Source of the DNA: Rutidosis leptorrhynchoides | Lineage: Eukaryota; Streptophyta; Magnoliopsida; Asterales; Asteraceae | Assembly (NCBI RefSeq): GCF_046630445.1 | Contig: NC_092336.1 | Span: 509,549,501 to 509,613,500, forward strand | Direction of reading: 5' to 3' | Length of the DNA stretch: 64,000 nt | Made by a program: the position numbers and the translations under genes | Notes under the pieces: model-generated | What the model saw: the letters and a program-made list of their open reading frames with translations, nothing else | Database searches by the model: none | What the model was told of the DNA's origin: nothing | In this document: positions 52,207 through 61,884 of the stretch, piece by piece | How the letters are laid out: each line of letters starts with the position of its first letter | Position numbering within the stretch: the first letter of the stretch is position 1

Positions 52207-52890
52207 ATGGATAGACAACCCAATATTTTAAGAGACCTACCCGGAGACATGATTGATGAAATCTTATCTAGAGTCGGTCAGAATTCCTCGGCACAACTAT
52301 TTAAGGCGAGATCAGTTTGTAAGACATTCGAAGAACGTTCCAAGAATGTCTTGGTTTATAAGAGACTTTCGTTTGAAAGATGGGGGATATCACATTGGGA
52401 AACCCATAAGTTACGATGTGTTTACTTTGACGCATATATTGCGGGGAACCCAAATGCTATTTTACGCAACGGGTTAAGAAATTATTTTGACTCAATGTAT
52501 CCGAATATAGGACTTCATGATTTAGAAAAAGCGGCTAACATGCAACATAAAGAAGCATGCTATGCTTATGGGTTAGTAATGTTCGCTTCTCACCAAAGTG
52601 AGAAAAAGAACATCGGGCTACAGCTATTAAACAAAACGTTCTCACAAGTGACGGAGTCGGTAATTGGGGTAAGAAATGAGGTTTTTAGATTGTTACGGGA
52701 CTGTTGGACATTACGTAATCCTCGTCCCTTTGACGACGTTACAACACACTGTCTTATCAACGGCCATAACGGTTATGTTGCACAAGACCAAGGATGGGAA
52801 GTCGTCCTAGTAAAACCAGAATGCATGACTTGTTTCTGGACGTATGAATTACGTGTCTTTATTGCCTTTGCTGAACGACTTGTGTACTAG
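52207..52890 (+). CDS. R3 extra ORF 2: F-box protein (227 aa) carried by the retrotransposon
   Basis: ATG at 52207, intact 227-aa frame to TAG at 52888-52890. Residues about 9-55 form an F-box (LRDLPGDMIDEILSRVG, LFKARSVCKTFEERSK, YKRLSFERW), which would bind SKP1 in an SCF ubiquitin ligase. The rest resembles the plant F-box family typified by Arabidopsis At2g35280/At1g67623: NPNAILRNGLRNYF, then LEKAANMQHKEACYAYGLVM (Sel1-like), and a C-terminal Cys-containing part with CMTCFWTYELRVF. An acceptor-like TCTATTTTACAG ends at 52,192, 14 bp before the ATG. It lies between the acidic ORF and gag, in sense, inside a young element with matching TSDs, so it is element cargo and not a neighbouring gene. 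Target and expression unknown. Confidence 0.82.
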   Translation: MDRQPNILRDLPGDMIDEILSRVGQNSSAQLFKARSVCKTFEERSKNVLVYKRLSFERWGISHWETHKLRCVYFDAYIAGNPNAILRNGLRNYFDSMYPNIGLHDLEKAANMQHKEACYAYGLVMFASHQSEKKNIGLQLLNKTFSQVTESVIGVRNEVFRLLRDCWTLRNPRPFDDVTTHCLINGHNGYVAQDQGWEVVLVKPECMTCFWTYELRVFIAFAERLVY

Positions 52891-53231
52891 CTAGAATTAT
52901 CTTCACAACTATCTTGTATCAAAGTTATTGTGTGCTATATTTCATGCTTTATGTAAAATAAGCGGTATTGTAAGTTTGTAAAATATTGTATAAAAGTTTG
53001 AACGCGAAATATTATTATAATCAGTTTTTCATATAGAATTGTAGTAGTTGAATTGTATATTAGCTACTAAGTATGAACTTAACGGGTAGGTACTACCCGA
53101 ATTTAAACTTATAAAATGCTAATATGAAGAAAAAGCTTTTATAAATGAGTTCATATTATGCTACGAAATACTATTAACTACTCTTAATATTCTGTATGAT
53201 TAACTTGTTCCATTTGACTATTTTGAAGGAA
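52891..53231 (+). other. R3 spacer between F-box ORF and gag
   Basis: AT-rich, no ORF. Contains AACGGGTAGGTACTACCCGAA at about 53,081-53,101, which resembles the junction of the 3' polypurine region with the LTR. A possible splice acceptor (TATTTTGAAG) lies just before the Gag ATG. Confidence 0.65.
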
Positions 53232-56200
53232 ATGGCACCGACTACTCGACACACCGTGAATATGAATGAAGAGGAATTCCGTACTTTTCTAGCTTCAAAC
53301 ATAGCCGCAGTACAGGCTGCGCTACATACCAACAATAACCTTGGATCTGCCAGTACAGGAAATCGTGTAGGATGCACCTACAAAGAATTCACTGCCTGCA
53401 AACCTTTGGAATTTGATGGAACCGAAGGACCGATCGGATTGAAACGGTGGACCGAGAAGGTCGAATCGGTGTTTGCCATAAGTAAGTGTACTGAAGAGGA
53501 CAACGTGAAGTACGCTACGCATACCTTCACAGGTTCTGCGTTAACATGGTGGAATACCTATCTAGAGCAAGTGGGACAAGACGATGCGTACGCACTACCG
53601 TGGTCAGCATTCAAGCACTTGATGAACGAGAAGTACCGTCCCAGAACCGAGGTCAATAAGCTCAAGACAGAACTTAGAGGGTTACGAACCCAAGGATTTG
53701 ATATTACCACGTACGAAAGACGATTCACAGAATTGTGCCTATTGTGTCCGGGAGCATTCGAAGATGAGGAAGAGAAGATCGACGCGTTTGTGAAAGGATT
53801 ACCGGAAAGAATCCAAGAAGATATAAGTTCACACGAGCCCGCCTCCATACAACAGGCATGTAGAATGGCTCACAAACTAGTGAACCAGATTGAAGAAAGA
53901 ATTAAAGAACAGACTGCTGAAGAGGCCAATGTGAAGCAAGTCAAAAGAAAGTGGGAGGAAAACGGTGATAAGAATCACCAATACAACAACAACAGCAATT
54001 ATAACAATAATCGCAACAACTATCCTAACAATCGCAACAGCAATCGCAACTACAACAAACGGCCCAACAACAACAACAACAACAACAGCAACCACAACAA
54101 TCATCTTAACAACAATAATAACCGCAACAACAACAACAATCAGAAACCGCTATGCAAAAGGTGTGAAAAGTATCACTCGGGGTTCTGCACCAAATTTTGC
54201 AACAAGTGTAAAAGAAATGGTCATAGCGCGGCGAAGTGTGATGTCTACGGACCAGGAGTTAACAGAACGAAAGGAACAAATGGTGTCGGAACGAGTAATG
54301 GCGGAGCAAGTAGTGTCGGAGCAAGTTATGCCAATGTAGTTTGTTATAAATGTGGAAAACCGGGCCACATTATTAGAAATTGCCCGAACCAGGAGAACAC
54401 GAATGGACAAGGCCGTGGAAGAGTTTTCAATATTAATGCGGCAGAGGCACAGGAAGACCCGGAGCTTGTTACGGGTACGTTTCTTATTGACAATAAATCT
54501 GCTTACGTTTTATTTGATTCGGGTGCAGATAGAAGCTATATGAGTAGAGATTTTTGTGCTAAATTAAGTTGTCCATTGACGCCTTTGGATAGTAAATTTT
54601 TACTCGAATTAGCAAATGGTAAATTAATTTTAGCAGATAATATATGTCGGAATCGAGAAATTAAACTGGTTAGTGAAACATTTAAGATTGATTTGATACC
54701 AGTAGAGTTAGGGAGTTTTGATGTGATAATCGGTATGGACTGGTTGAAAGAAGTGAAAGTGGAGATCGTTTGTTACAAAAATGCAATTCGCATTATACGA
54801 GAAAAAGGAAAACCCTTAATGGTGTACGGAGAAAAGGGCAACACGAAGCTACATCTTATTAGTAATTTGAAGGCACAAAAACTAATAAGAAAAGGTTGCT
54901 ATGCTGTTCTAGCACACGTCGAGAAAGTACAAACTGAAGAAAAGAGCATCAATGATGTTCCCGTCGCAAAAGAATTTCCTGATGTATTTCCGAAAGAATT
55001 ACCGGGATTACCCCCACATCGATCCGTTGAATTTCAAATAGATCTTGTACCAGGAGCTGCACCAATAGCTCGTGCTCCTTACAGACTCGCACCCAGCGAG
55101 ATGAAAGAACTACAAAGCCAATTACAAGAACTTTTAGAGCGTGGTTTCATTCGACCAAGCACATCACCGTGGGGAGCTCCTGTTTTGTTTGTCAAGAAGA
55201 AAGATGGTACATTCAGGTTGTGTATCGACTACCGAGAGTTGAACAAACTTACCATCAAGAACTGCTACCCACTACCGAGAATCGATGACTTATTTGATCA
55301 ACTACAAGGCTCGTCTGTTTATTCAAAGATTGACTTACGTTCCGGGTATCATCAAATGCGGGTGAAAGAAGATGATATTCCAAAGACTGCTTTCAGAACA
55401 TGTTACGGTCATTACGAGTTTATGGTCATGCCGTTTGGTTTAACTAATGCACCAGCTGTGTTCATGGACCTTATGAACCGAGTGTGTGGACCATACCTTG
55501 ACAAGTTTGTCATCGTTTTCATTGATGACATACTTATTTACTCAAAGAATGACCAAGAACACGGTGAACATTTGAGAAAGGTGTTAGAAGTATTGAGGAA
55601 GGAAGAATTGTACGCTAAGTTTTCAAAGTGTGCATTTTGGTTGGAAGAAGTTCAATTCCTCGGTCACATAGTGAACAAAGAAGGTATTAAGGTGGATCCG
55701 GCAAAGATAGAAACTGTTGAAAAGTGGGAAACCCCGAAAACTCCGAAACACATACGCCAGTTTTTAGGACTAGCTGGTTACTATAGAAGGTTCATCCAAG
55801 ACTTTTCCAGAATAGCAAAACCCTTGACTGCATTAACGCATAAAGGGAAGAAATTTGAATGGAATGATGAACAAGAGAAAGCGTTTCAGTTATTGAAGAA
55901 AAAGCTAACTACGGCACCTATATTGTCATTGCCTGAAGGGAATGATGATTTTGTGATTTATTGTGACGCATCAAAGCAAGGTCTCGGTTGTGTATTAATG
56001 AAACGAACGAAGGTGATTGCTTATGCGTCTAGACAATTGAAGATTCACGAACAAAATTATACGACGCATGATTTGGAATTAGGCGCGGTTGTTTTTGCAT
56101 TAAAGACTTGGAGGCACTACTTATATGGGGTCAAAAGTATTATATATACCGACCACAAAAGTCTTCAACACATATTTAATCAGAAACAACTGAATATGAG

Positions 56201-57803
56201 GCAGCGTAGGTGGATTGAATTATTGAATGATTACGACTTTGAGATTCGTTACCACCCGGGGAAGGCAAATGTGGTAGCCGATGCCTTGAGCAGGAAGGAC
56301 AGAGAACCCATTCGAGTAAAATCTATGAATATAATGATTCATAATAACCTTACTACTCAAATAAAGGAGGCGCAACAAGGAGTTTTAAAAGAGGGAAATT
56401 TAAAGGATGAAATACCCAAAGGATCGGAGAAGCATCTTAATATTCAGGAAGACGGAACCCGGTATAGGGCTGAAAGGATTTGGGTACCAAAATTTGGAGA
56501 TATGAGAGAAATGGTACTTAGAGAAGCTCATAAAACCAGATACTCAATACATCCTGGAACGGGGAAGATGTACAAGGATCTCAAGAAACATTTTTGGTGG
56601 CCGGGTATGAAAGCCGATGTTGCTAAATACGTAGGAGAATGTTTGACGTGTTCTAAGGTCAAAGCTGAGCATCAAAAACCATCAGGTCTACTTCAACAAC
56701 CCGAAATCCCAGAATGGAAATGGGAAAACATTACCATGGATTTCATCACTAAATTGCCAAGGACTGCAAGTGGTTTTGATACTATTTGGGTAATAGTTGA
56801 TCGTCTCACCAAATCAGCACACTTCCTGCCAATAAGAGAAGATGACAAGATGGAGAAGTTAGCACGACTGTATTTGAAGGAAGTCGTCTCCAGATATGGA
56901 ATACCAATCTCTATTATCTCTGATAGGGATGGCAGATTTATTTCAAGATTCTGGCAGACATTACAGCAAGCATTAGGAACTCGTCTAGACATGAGTACTG
57001 CCTATCATCCACAAACTGATGGGCAGAGCGAAAGGACGATACAAACGCTTGAAGACATGCTACGAGCATGTGTTATTGATTTCGAAAACAGTTGGGATCG
57101 ACATCTACCATTAGCAGAATTTTCCTACAACAACAGCTACCATTCAAGCATTGAGATGGCGCCGTTTGAAGCACTTTATGGTAGAAAGTGCAGGTCTCCG
57201 ATTTGTTGGAGTGAAGTGGGGGATAGACAGATTACGGGTCTGGAGATTATACAAGAAACTACCGAGAAGATCATCCAAATTCAACAACGGTTGAAAACCG
57301 CCCAAAGTCGACAAAAGAGCTACGCTGACATTAAAAGAAAAGATATAGAATTTGAAATTGGAGAGATGGTCATGCTTAAAGTTGCACCTTGGAAAGGCGT
57401 TGTTCGATTTGGTAAACGAGGGAAATTAAATCCAAGGTATATTGGACCATTCAAGATTATTGATCGTATCGGACCAGTAGCTTACCGACTAGAGTTACCT
57501 CAACAACTCGCGGCTGTACATAACACTTTCCACGTCTCGAATTTAAAGAAATGTTTTGCTAAAGAAGATCTCACTATTCCGTTAGATGAAATCCAAATCA
57601 ACGAAAAACTTCAATTCATCGAAGAACCCGTCGAAATAATGGATCGTGAGGTTAAAAGACTTAAGCAAAACAAGATACCAATTGTTAAGGTTCGATGGAA
57701 TGCTCGTAGAGGACCCGAGTTCACCTGGGAGCGTGAAGATCAGATGAAGAAGAAATACCCGCATCTATTTCCAGAAGATTCGTCAACACCTTCAACAGCT
57801 TAA
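53232..57803 (+). CDS. gag-pol: R3 Gag-Pol polyprotein (1,523 aa), intact
   Basis: Start chosen at [11 protein letters not shown] (53,232), the usual N-terminus; an in-frame ATG 36 bp upstream also exists. Gag core ([27 protein letters not shown]), Asn-rich linker, Cys-rich segment and CCHC knuckle at 371-384 ([14 protein letters not shown]). Protease: active Asp429 in [23 protein letters not shown] with Asp765-Asp766, and CIDYRELN. RNase [14 protein letters not shown] with Asp912, and [10 protein letters not shown]. Integrase: HHCC zinc region, then Asp1170, Asp1231 and Glu1267 with 35 residues between the last two (DD35E). The C-terminus has a chromodomain-like segment ([33 protein letters not shown]). 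All key residues seen are present, so an active element is plausible. No frameshift separates Gag and Pol, as usual for plant chromoviruses. Confidence 0.95.
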   Translation: MAPTTRHTVNMNEEEFRTFLASNIAAVQAALHTNNNLGSASTGNRVGCTYKEFTACKPLEFDGTEGPIGLKRWTEKVESVFAISKCTEEDNVKYATHTFTGSALTWWNTYLEQVGQDDAYALPWSAFKHLMNEKYRPRTEVNKLKTELRGLRTQGFDITTYERRFTELCLLCPGAFEDEEEKIDAFVKGLPERIQEDISSHEPASIQQACRMAHKLVNQIEERIKEQTAEEANVKQVKRKWEENGDKNHQYNNNSNYNNNRNNYPNNRNSNRNYNKRPNNNNNNNSNHNNHLNNNNNRNNNNNQKPLCKRCEKYHSGFCTKFCNKCKRNGHSAAKCDVYGPGVNRTKGTNGVGTSNGGASSVGASYANVVCYKCGKPGHIIRNCPNQENTNGQGRGRVFNINAAEAQEDPELVTGTFLIDNKSAYVLFDSGADRSYMSRDFCAKLSCPLTPLDSKFLLELANGKLILADNICRNREIKLVSETFKIDLIPVELGSFDVIIGMDWLKEVKVEIVCYKNAIRIIREKGKPLMVYGEKGNTKLHLISNLKAQKLIRKGCYAVLAHVEKVQTEEKSINDVPVAKEFPDVFPKELPGLPPHRSVEFQIDLVPGAAPIARAPYRLAPSEMKELQSQLQELLERGFIRPSTSPWGAPVLFVKKKDGTFRLCIDYRELNKLTIKNCYPLPRIDDLFDQLQGSSVYSKIDLRSGYHQMRVKEDDIPKTAFRTCYGHYEFMVMPFGLTNAPAVFMDLMNRVCGPYLDKFVIVFIDDILIYSKNDQEHGEHLRKVLEVLRKEELYAKFSKCAFWLEEVQFLGHIVNKEGIKVDPAKIETVEKWETPKTPKHIRQFLGLAGYYRRFIQDFSRIAKPLTALTHKGKKFEWNDEQEKAFQLLKKKLTTAPILSLPEGNDDFVIYCDASKQGLGCVLMKRTKVIAYASRQLKIHEQNYTTHDLELGAVVFALKTWRHYLYGVKSIIYTDHKSLQHIFNQKQLNMRQRRWIELLNDYDFEIRYHPGKANVVADALSRKDREPIRVKSMNIMIHNNLTTQIKEAQQGVLKEGNLKDEIPKGSEKHLNIQEDGTRYRAERIWVPKFGDMREMVLREAHKTRYSIHPGTGKMYKDLKKHFWWPGMKADVAKYVGECLTCSKVKAEHQKPSGLLQQPEIPEWKWENITMDFITKLPRTASGFDTIWVIVDRLTKSAHFLPIREDDKMEKLARLYLKEVVSRYGIPISIISDRDGRFISRFWQTLQQALGTRLDMSTAYHPQTDGQSERTIQTLEDMLRACVIDFENSWDRHLPLAEFSYNNSYHSSIEMAPFEALYGRKCRSPICWSEVGDRQITGLEIIQETTEKIIQIQQRLKTAQSRQKSYADIKRKDIEFEIGEMVMLKVAPWKGVVRFGKRGKLNPRYIGPFKIIDRIGPVAYRLELPQQLAAVHNTFHVSNLKKCFAKEDLTIPLDEIQINEKLQFIEEPVEIMDREVKRLKQNKIPIVKVRWNARRGPEFTWEREDQMKKKYPHLFPEDSSTPSTA

Positions 57804-57838
57804 AATTTCGGGACGAAATTTATTTAACGGGTAGGTAC
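57804..57838 (+). promoter_or_regulatory. R3 3' polypurine region
   Basis: GGACGAAATTTATTTAACGG, then GTAGGTAC, directly before the 3' LTR. It is purine-rich only in part (AACGGGTAGG), so an unusual tract. Confidence 0.5.
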
Positions 57839-60800
57839 TGTAGTGACCCGAACTTTTCCATGTTTATATATATTAATTGAGATTGATATTTACATGATTA
57901 AATGTTTCCAACATGTTAAGCAATCAAACTTGTTAAGACTTGATTAATTGAAATAGGTTTCATATAGACAATTGACCACCCAAGTTGACCGGTGATTCAC
58001 GAACGTTAAAACTTGTAAAAACTATATGATGACATATATATGGATATATATATAGTTAACATGATACTATGATAAGTAAACATATCATTAAGTATATTAA
58101 CAATGAACTACATATGTAAAAACAAGACTACTAACTTAATGATTTTTAAACGAGACATATATGTAACGATTATCGTTGTAAAGACGTTTAATGTATATAT
58201 ATCATATTAAGAGATATTAATACATGATAATATCATGATAATATAATAATTTAAAATCTCATTTGATATTATAAACATTGGGTTAACAACATTTAACAAG
58301 ATCGTTAACCTAAAGGTTTCAAAACAACACTTACATGTAACGACTAACGATGACTTAACGAATCAGTTAAAATGTATATACATGTAGTGTTTTAATATGT
58401 ATTTATACACTTTTGGAAGACTTCAATACACTTATCAAAATACTTCTACTTAACAAAAATGCTTACAATTACATCCTCGTTCAGTTTCATCAACAATTCT
58501 ACTCGTATGCACCCGTATTCGTACTCGTACAATACACAGCTTTTAGATGTATGTACTATTGGTATATACACTCCAATGATCAGCTCTTAGCAGCCCATGT
58601 GAGTCACCTAACACATGTGGGAACCATCATTTGGCAACTAGCAAGAAATATCTCATAAAATTACAAAAATATGAGTAATCATTCATGACTTATTTACATG
58701 AAAACAAAATTACATATCCTTTATATCTAATCCATACACCAACGACCAAAAACACCTAAAAACACTTTCATTCTTCAATTTTCTTCATCTAATTGATCTC
58801 TCTCAAGTTCTATCTTCAAGTTCTAAGTGTTCTTCATATATTCTACAAGTTCTAGTTACATAAAATCAAGAATACTTTCAAGTTTGCTAGCTCATTTCCA
58901 ATCTTGTAAGGTGATCATCCAACCTCAAGAAATCTTTGTTTCTTACAGTAGGTTATCATTCTAATACAAGGTAATAATCATATTCAAACTTTGGTTCAAT
59001 TTCTATAACTATAACAATCTTATTTCAAGTGATGATCTTACTTGAACTTGTTTTCGTGTCATGATTCTGCTTCAAGAACTTCGAGCCATCCAAGGATCCA
59101 TTGAAGCTAGATCCATTTTTCTCTTTTACAGTAGGTTTATCCAAGGAACTTAAGGTAGTAATGATGTTCATAACATCATTCGATTCATACATATAAAGCT
59201 ATCTTATTCGAAGGTTTAAACTTGTAATCACTAGAACATAGTTTAGTTAATTCTAAACTTGTTCACAAACAAAAGTTAATCCTTCTAACTTGACTTTTAA
59301 AATCAACTAAACACATGTTCTATATCTATATGATATGCTAACTTAATGATTTAAAACCTGGAAACACGAAAAACACCGTAAAACCGGATTTACGCCGTCG
59401 TAGTAACACCGCGGGCTGTTTTGGGTTAGTTAATTAAAAACTATGATAAACTTTGATTTAAAAGTTGTTATTCTGAGAAAATTATTGTTATTATGAACAT
59501 GAAACTATATCCAAAAATTATGGTTAAACTCAAAGTGGAAGTATGTTTTCTAAAATGGTCATCTAGACGTCGTTCTTTCGACTGAAATGACTACCTTTAC
59601 AAAAACGACTTGTAACTTATTTTTCCGACTATAAACCTATACTTTTTCTGTTTAGATTCATAAAATAGAGTTCAATATGAAACCATAGCAATTTGATTCA
59701 CTCAAAACGGATTTAAAATGAAGAAGTTATGGGTAAAACAAGATTGGATAATTTTTCTCATTTTAGCTACGTGAAAATTGGTAACAAATCTATTCCAACC
59801 ATAACTTAATCAACTTGTATTATATATTATGTAATCTTGAGATACCATAGACACGTATACAATGTTTCGACCTATCATGTCGACACATCTATATATATTT
59901 CGGAACAACCATAGACACTCTATATGTGAATGTTGGAGTTAGCTATACAGGGTTGAGGTTGATTCCAAAATATATATAGTTTGAGTTGTGATCAATACTG
60001 AGATACGTATACTCTGGGTCGTGGATTGATTCAAGATAATATTTATCGATTTATTTCTGTACATCTAACTGTGGACAACTAGTTGTAGGTTACTAACGAG
60101 GACATCTGACTTAATAAACTTAAAACATCAAAATATATTAAAAGTGTTGTAAATATATTTTGAACATACTTTGATATATATGTATATATTGTTATAGGTT
60201 CGTGAATCAACCAGTGGCCAAGTCTTACTTCCCGACGAAGTAAAAATCTGTGAAAGTGAGTTATAGTCCCACTTTTAAAATCTAATATTTTTGGGATGAG
60301 AATAGATGCAGGTTTTATAAATGATTTACAAAATAGACACAAGTACGTGAAACTACATTCTATGGTTGAATTATCGAAATCGAATATGCCCTTTTTTATT
60401 AAGTCTGGTAATCTAAGAATTAGGGAACAGACACCCTAATTGACGCGAATCCTAAAGATAGATCTATTGGGCCTAACAAACCCCATCCAAAGTACCGGAT
60501 GCTTTAGTACTTCGAAATTTATATCATATCCGAAGGGTGTCCCGGAATGATGGGGATATTCTTATATATGCATCTTGTTAATGTCGGTTACCAGGTGTTC
60601 ACCATATGAATGATTTTTATCTCTATGTATGGGATGTGTATTGAAATATGAAATCTTGTGGTCTATTGTTAAGATTTGATATATATAGGTTAAACCTATA
60701 ACTCACCAACATTTTTGTTGACGTTTAAAGCATGTTTATTCTCAGGTGAATATTAAGAGCTTCCGCTGTTGCATACTAAAATAAGGACAAGATTTGGAGT

Positions 60801-61089
60801 CCATGTTAGTATGATATTGTGTAAAAACTGTATTCAAGAAACTGATTTCGATGTAACATATTTGTATTGTAAACCATTATGTAATGGTCGTGTGTAAACA
60901 GGATATTTTAGATTATCATTATTTGATAATCTACGTAAAGCTTTTTAAACCTTTATTTATGAAATAAATGTTATGGTTTGTTTTAAAAATGAATGCAGTC
61001 TTTGAAAAACGTCTCATATAGAGGTCAAAACCTCGCAACGAAATCAATTAATATGGAACGTTTTTAATCAATAAGAACGGGACATTTGA
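57839..61089 (+). repeat. R3 3' LTR
   Basis: 3,251 bp, same length as the 5' LTR; ends GACATTTGA where the 5' copy has GACATTTCA. Confidence 0.95.
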
Positions 61090-61094
61090 ATACC

Positions 61095-61884
61095 AATACT
61101 CAGTACTGTTTATCACTGATAACTACTACTCAACGCTGCCTCTCACTGCTAGTCACGACTGATCACTACTTCTCACTGCTTGTCATTACTAAATACTACT
61201 TACTACTTGCTACTACTCAATACTACTCATTACTGCTTACCACTACTAAGTAATACTCGACACTACCAACACCTATGCGTTTTACTACTCGCTAATGTGC
61301 ATCATAACTCATTTCTGATACGTCTTTAGAGGAGGAATTCCTGATAACCGCCCGCACAATACGTAGTAGATATTGTCCACTCGATTATCAACTTACCTAT
61401 CATTCAACCATCCGCCATCCATGATTTTGTTTTCCAACACGAGCCTACCGACTGAAGACCATTATGCCTTATTGGGTGCATTAGAGTACATGTGCATATA
61501 CTTATGATGTGAGCATGCTATCTAACAACTTATACGTCACTACTATCATCACTGCTTATCACAACCCATCGCTACTTATCGCTAACGCCACCACTCATTG
61601 CTACTAGTAATACTACCTGTTACCATATCCCTCATTATTTTGTTCCAACATACTATTCTTAAGCGACAATCATTTTCATTATACCCACAAACATTACCAA
61701 CCAACTTTGAACACATCGACGCGAACTACACTTCATCTGTTCCTGCGAGACACACCCGTCTGGGAGTTTGTACCAACCCTTTTCGATTAAATATTAGATT
61801 TTCTTTGAGTTTCCATTACACCTTGTTCATTTTCGTTCTCCATGAAAATCATCACGTTCTCGCTCATCAACCATAATGTTTATA
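61095..61884 (+). other. R4 internal region, eroded leader/gag
   Basis: Begins with CACTACTCA-type degenerate repeats matching the other side of the R3 insertion. No Gag motif is readable; gag appears deleted or eroded. Confidence 0.5.

Larger units (their letters stand above)
47993..61094 (+). mobile_element. R3: intact Ty3/gypsy chromovirus-like element carrying an F-box ORF, TSD ATACC
   Basis: The element is 47,998-61,089 (13,092 bp) with ATACC at 47,993-47,997 and 61,090-61,094. Its LTRs are both 3,251 bp (TGTAGTGACCC start) and differ at about 18 positions by eye (about 0.55%), so insertion is recent. Order: PBS, acidic 203-aa ORF, F-box 227-aa ORF, Gag-Pol 1,523-aa ORF, PPT region, 3' LTR. 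All three frames are open and in sense. It lies in the leader of R4. The only visible terminal damage is the last LTR dinucleotide, CA in the 5' copy and GA in the 3' copy. The C-terminal chromodomain-like region and iMet PBS suggest the Tekay lineage. Confidence 0.95.

Noticed and set aside
52207-52890. F-box ORF as an ordinary host gene beside a retrotransposon
   Set aside because: It lies between the PBS and gag of R3, whose LTRs and TSDs enclose it; an independent host gene there would need two separate insertions giving the same TSD.
50238-60342. Two nearly identical 87-aa minus-strand ORFs
   Set aside because: They lie at the same place in the two R3 LTRs, so duplication is explained; no domain or codon signal.
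61598-61876. 92-aa ORF ahead of the R4 protease remnant
   Set aside because: No match to Gag or a zinc knuckle; likely chance in eroded sequence.
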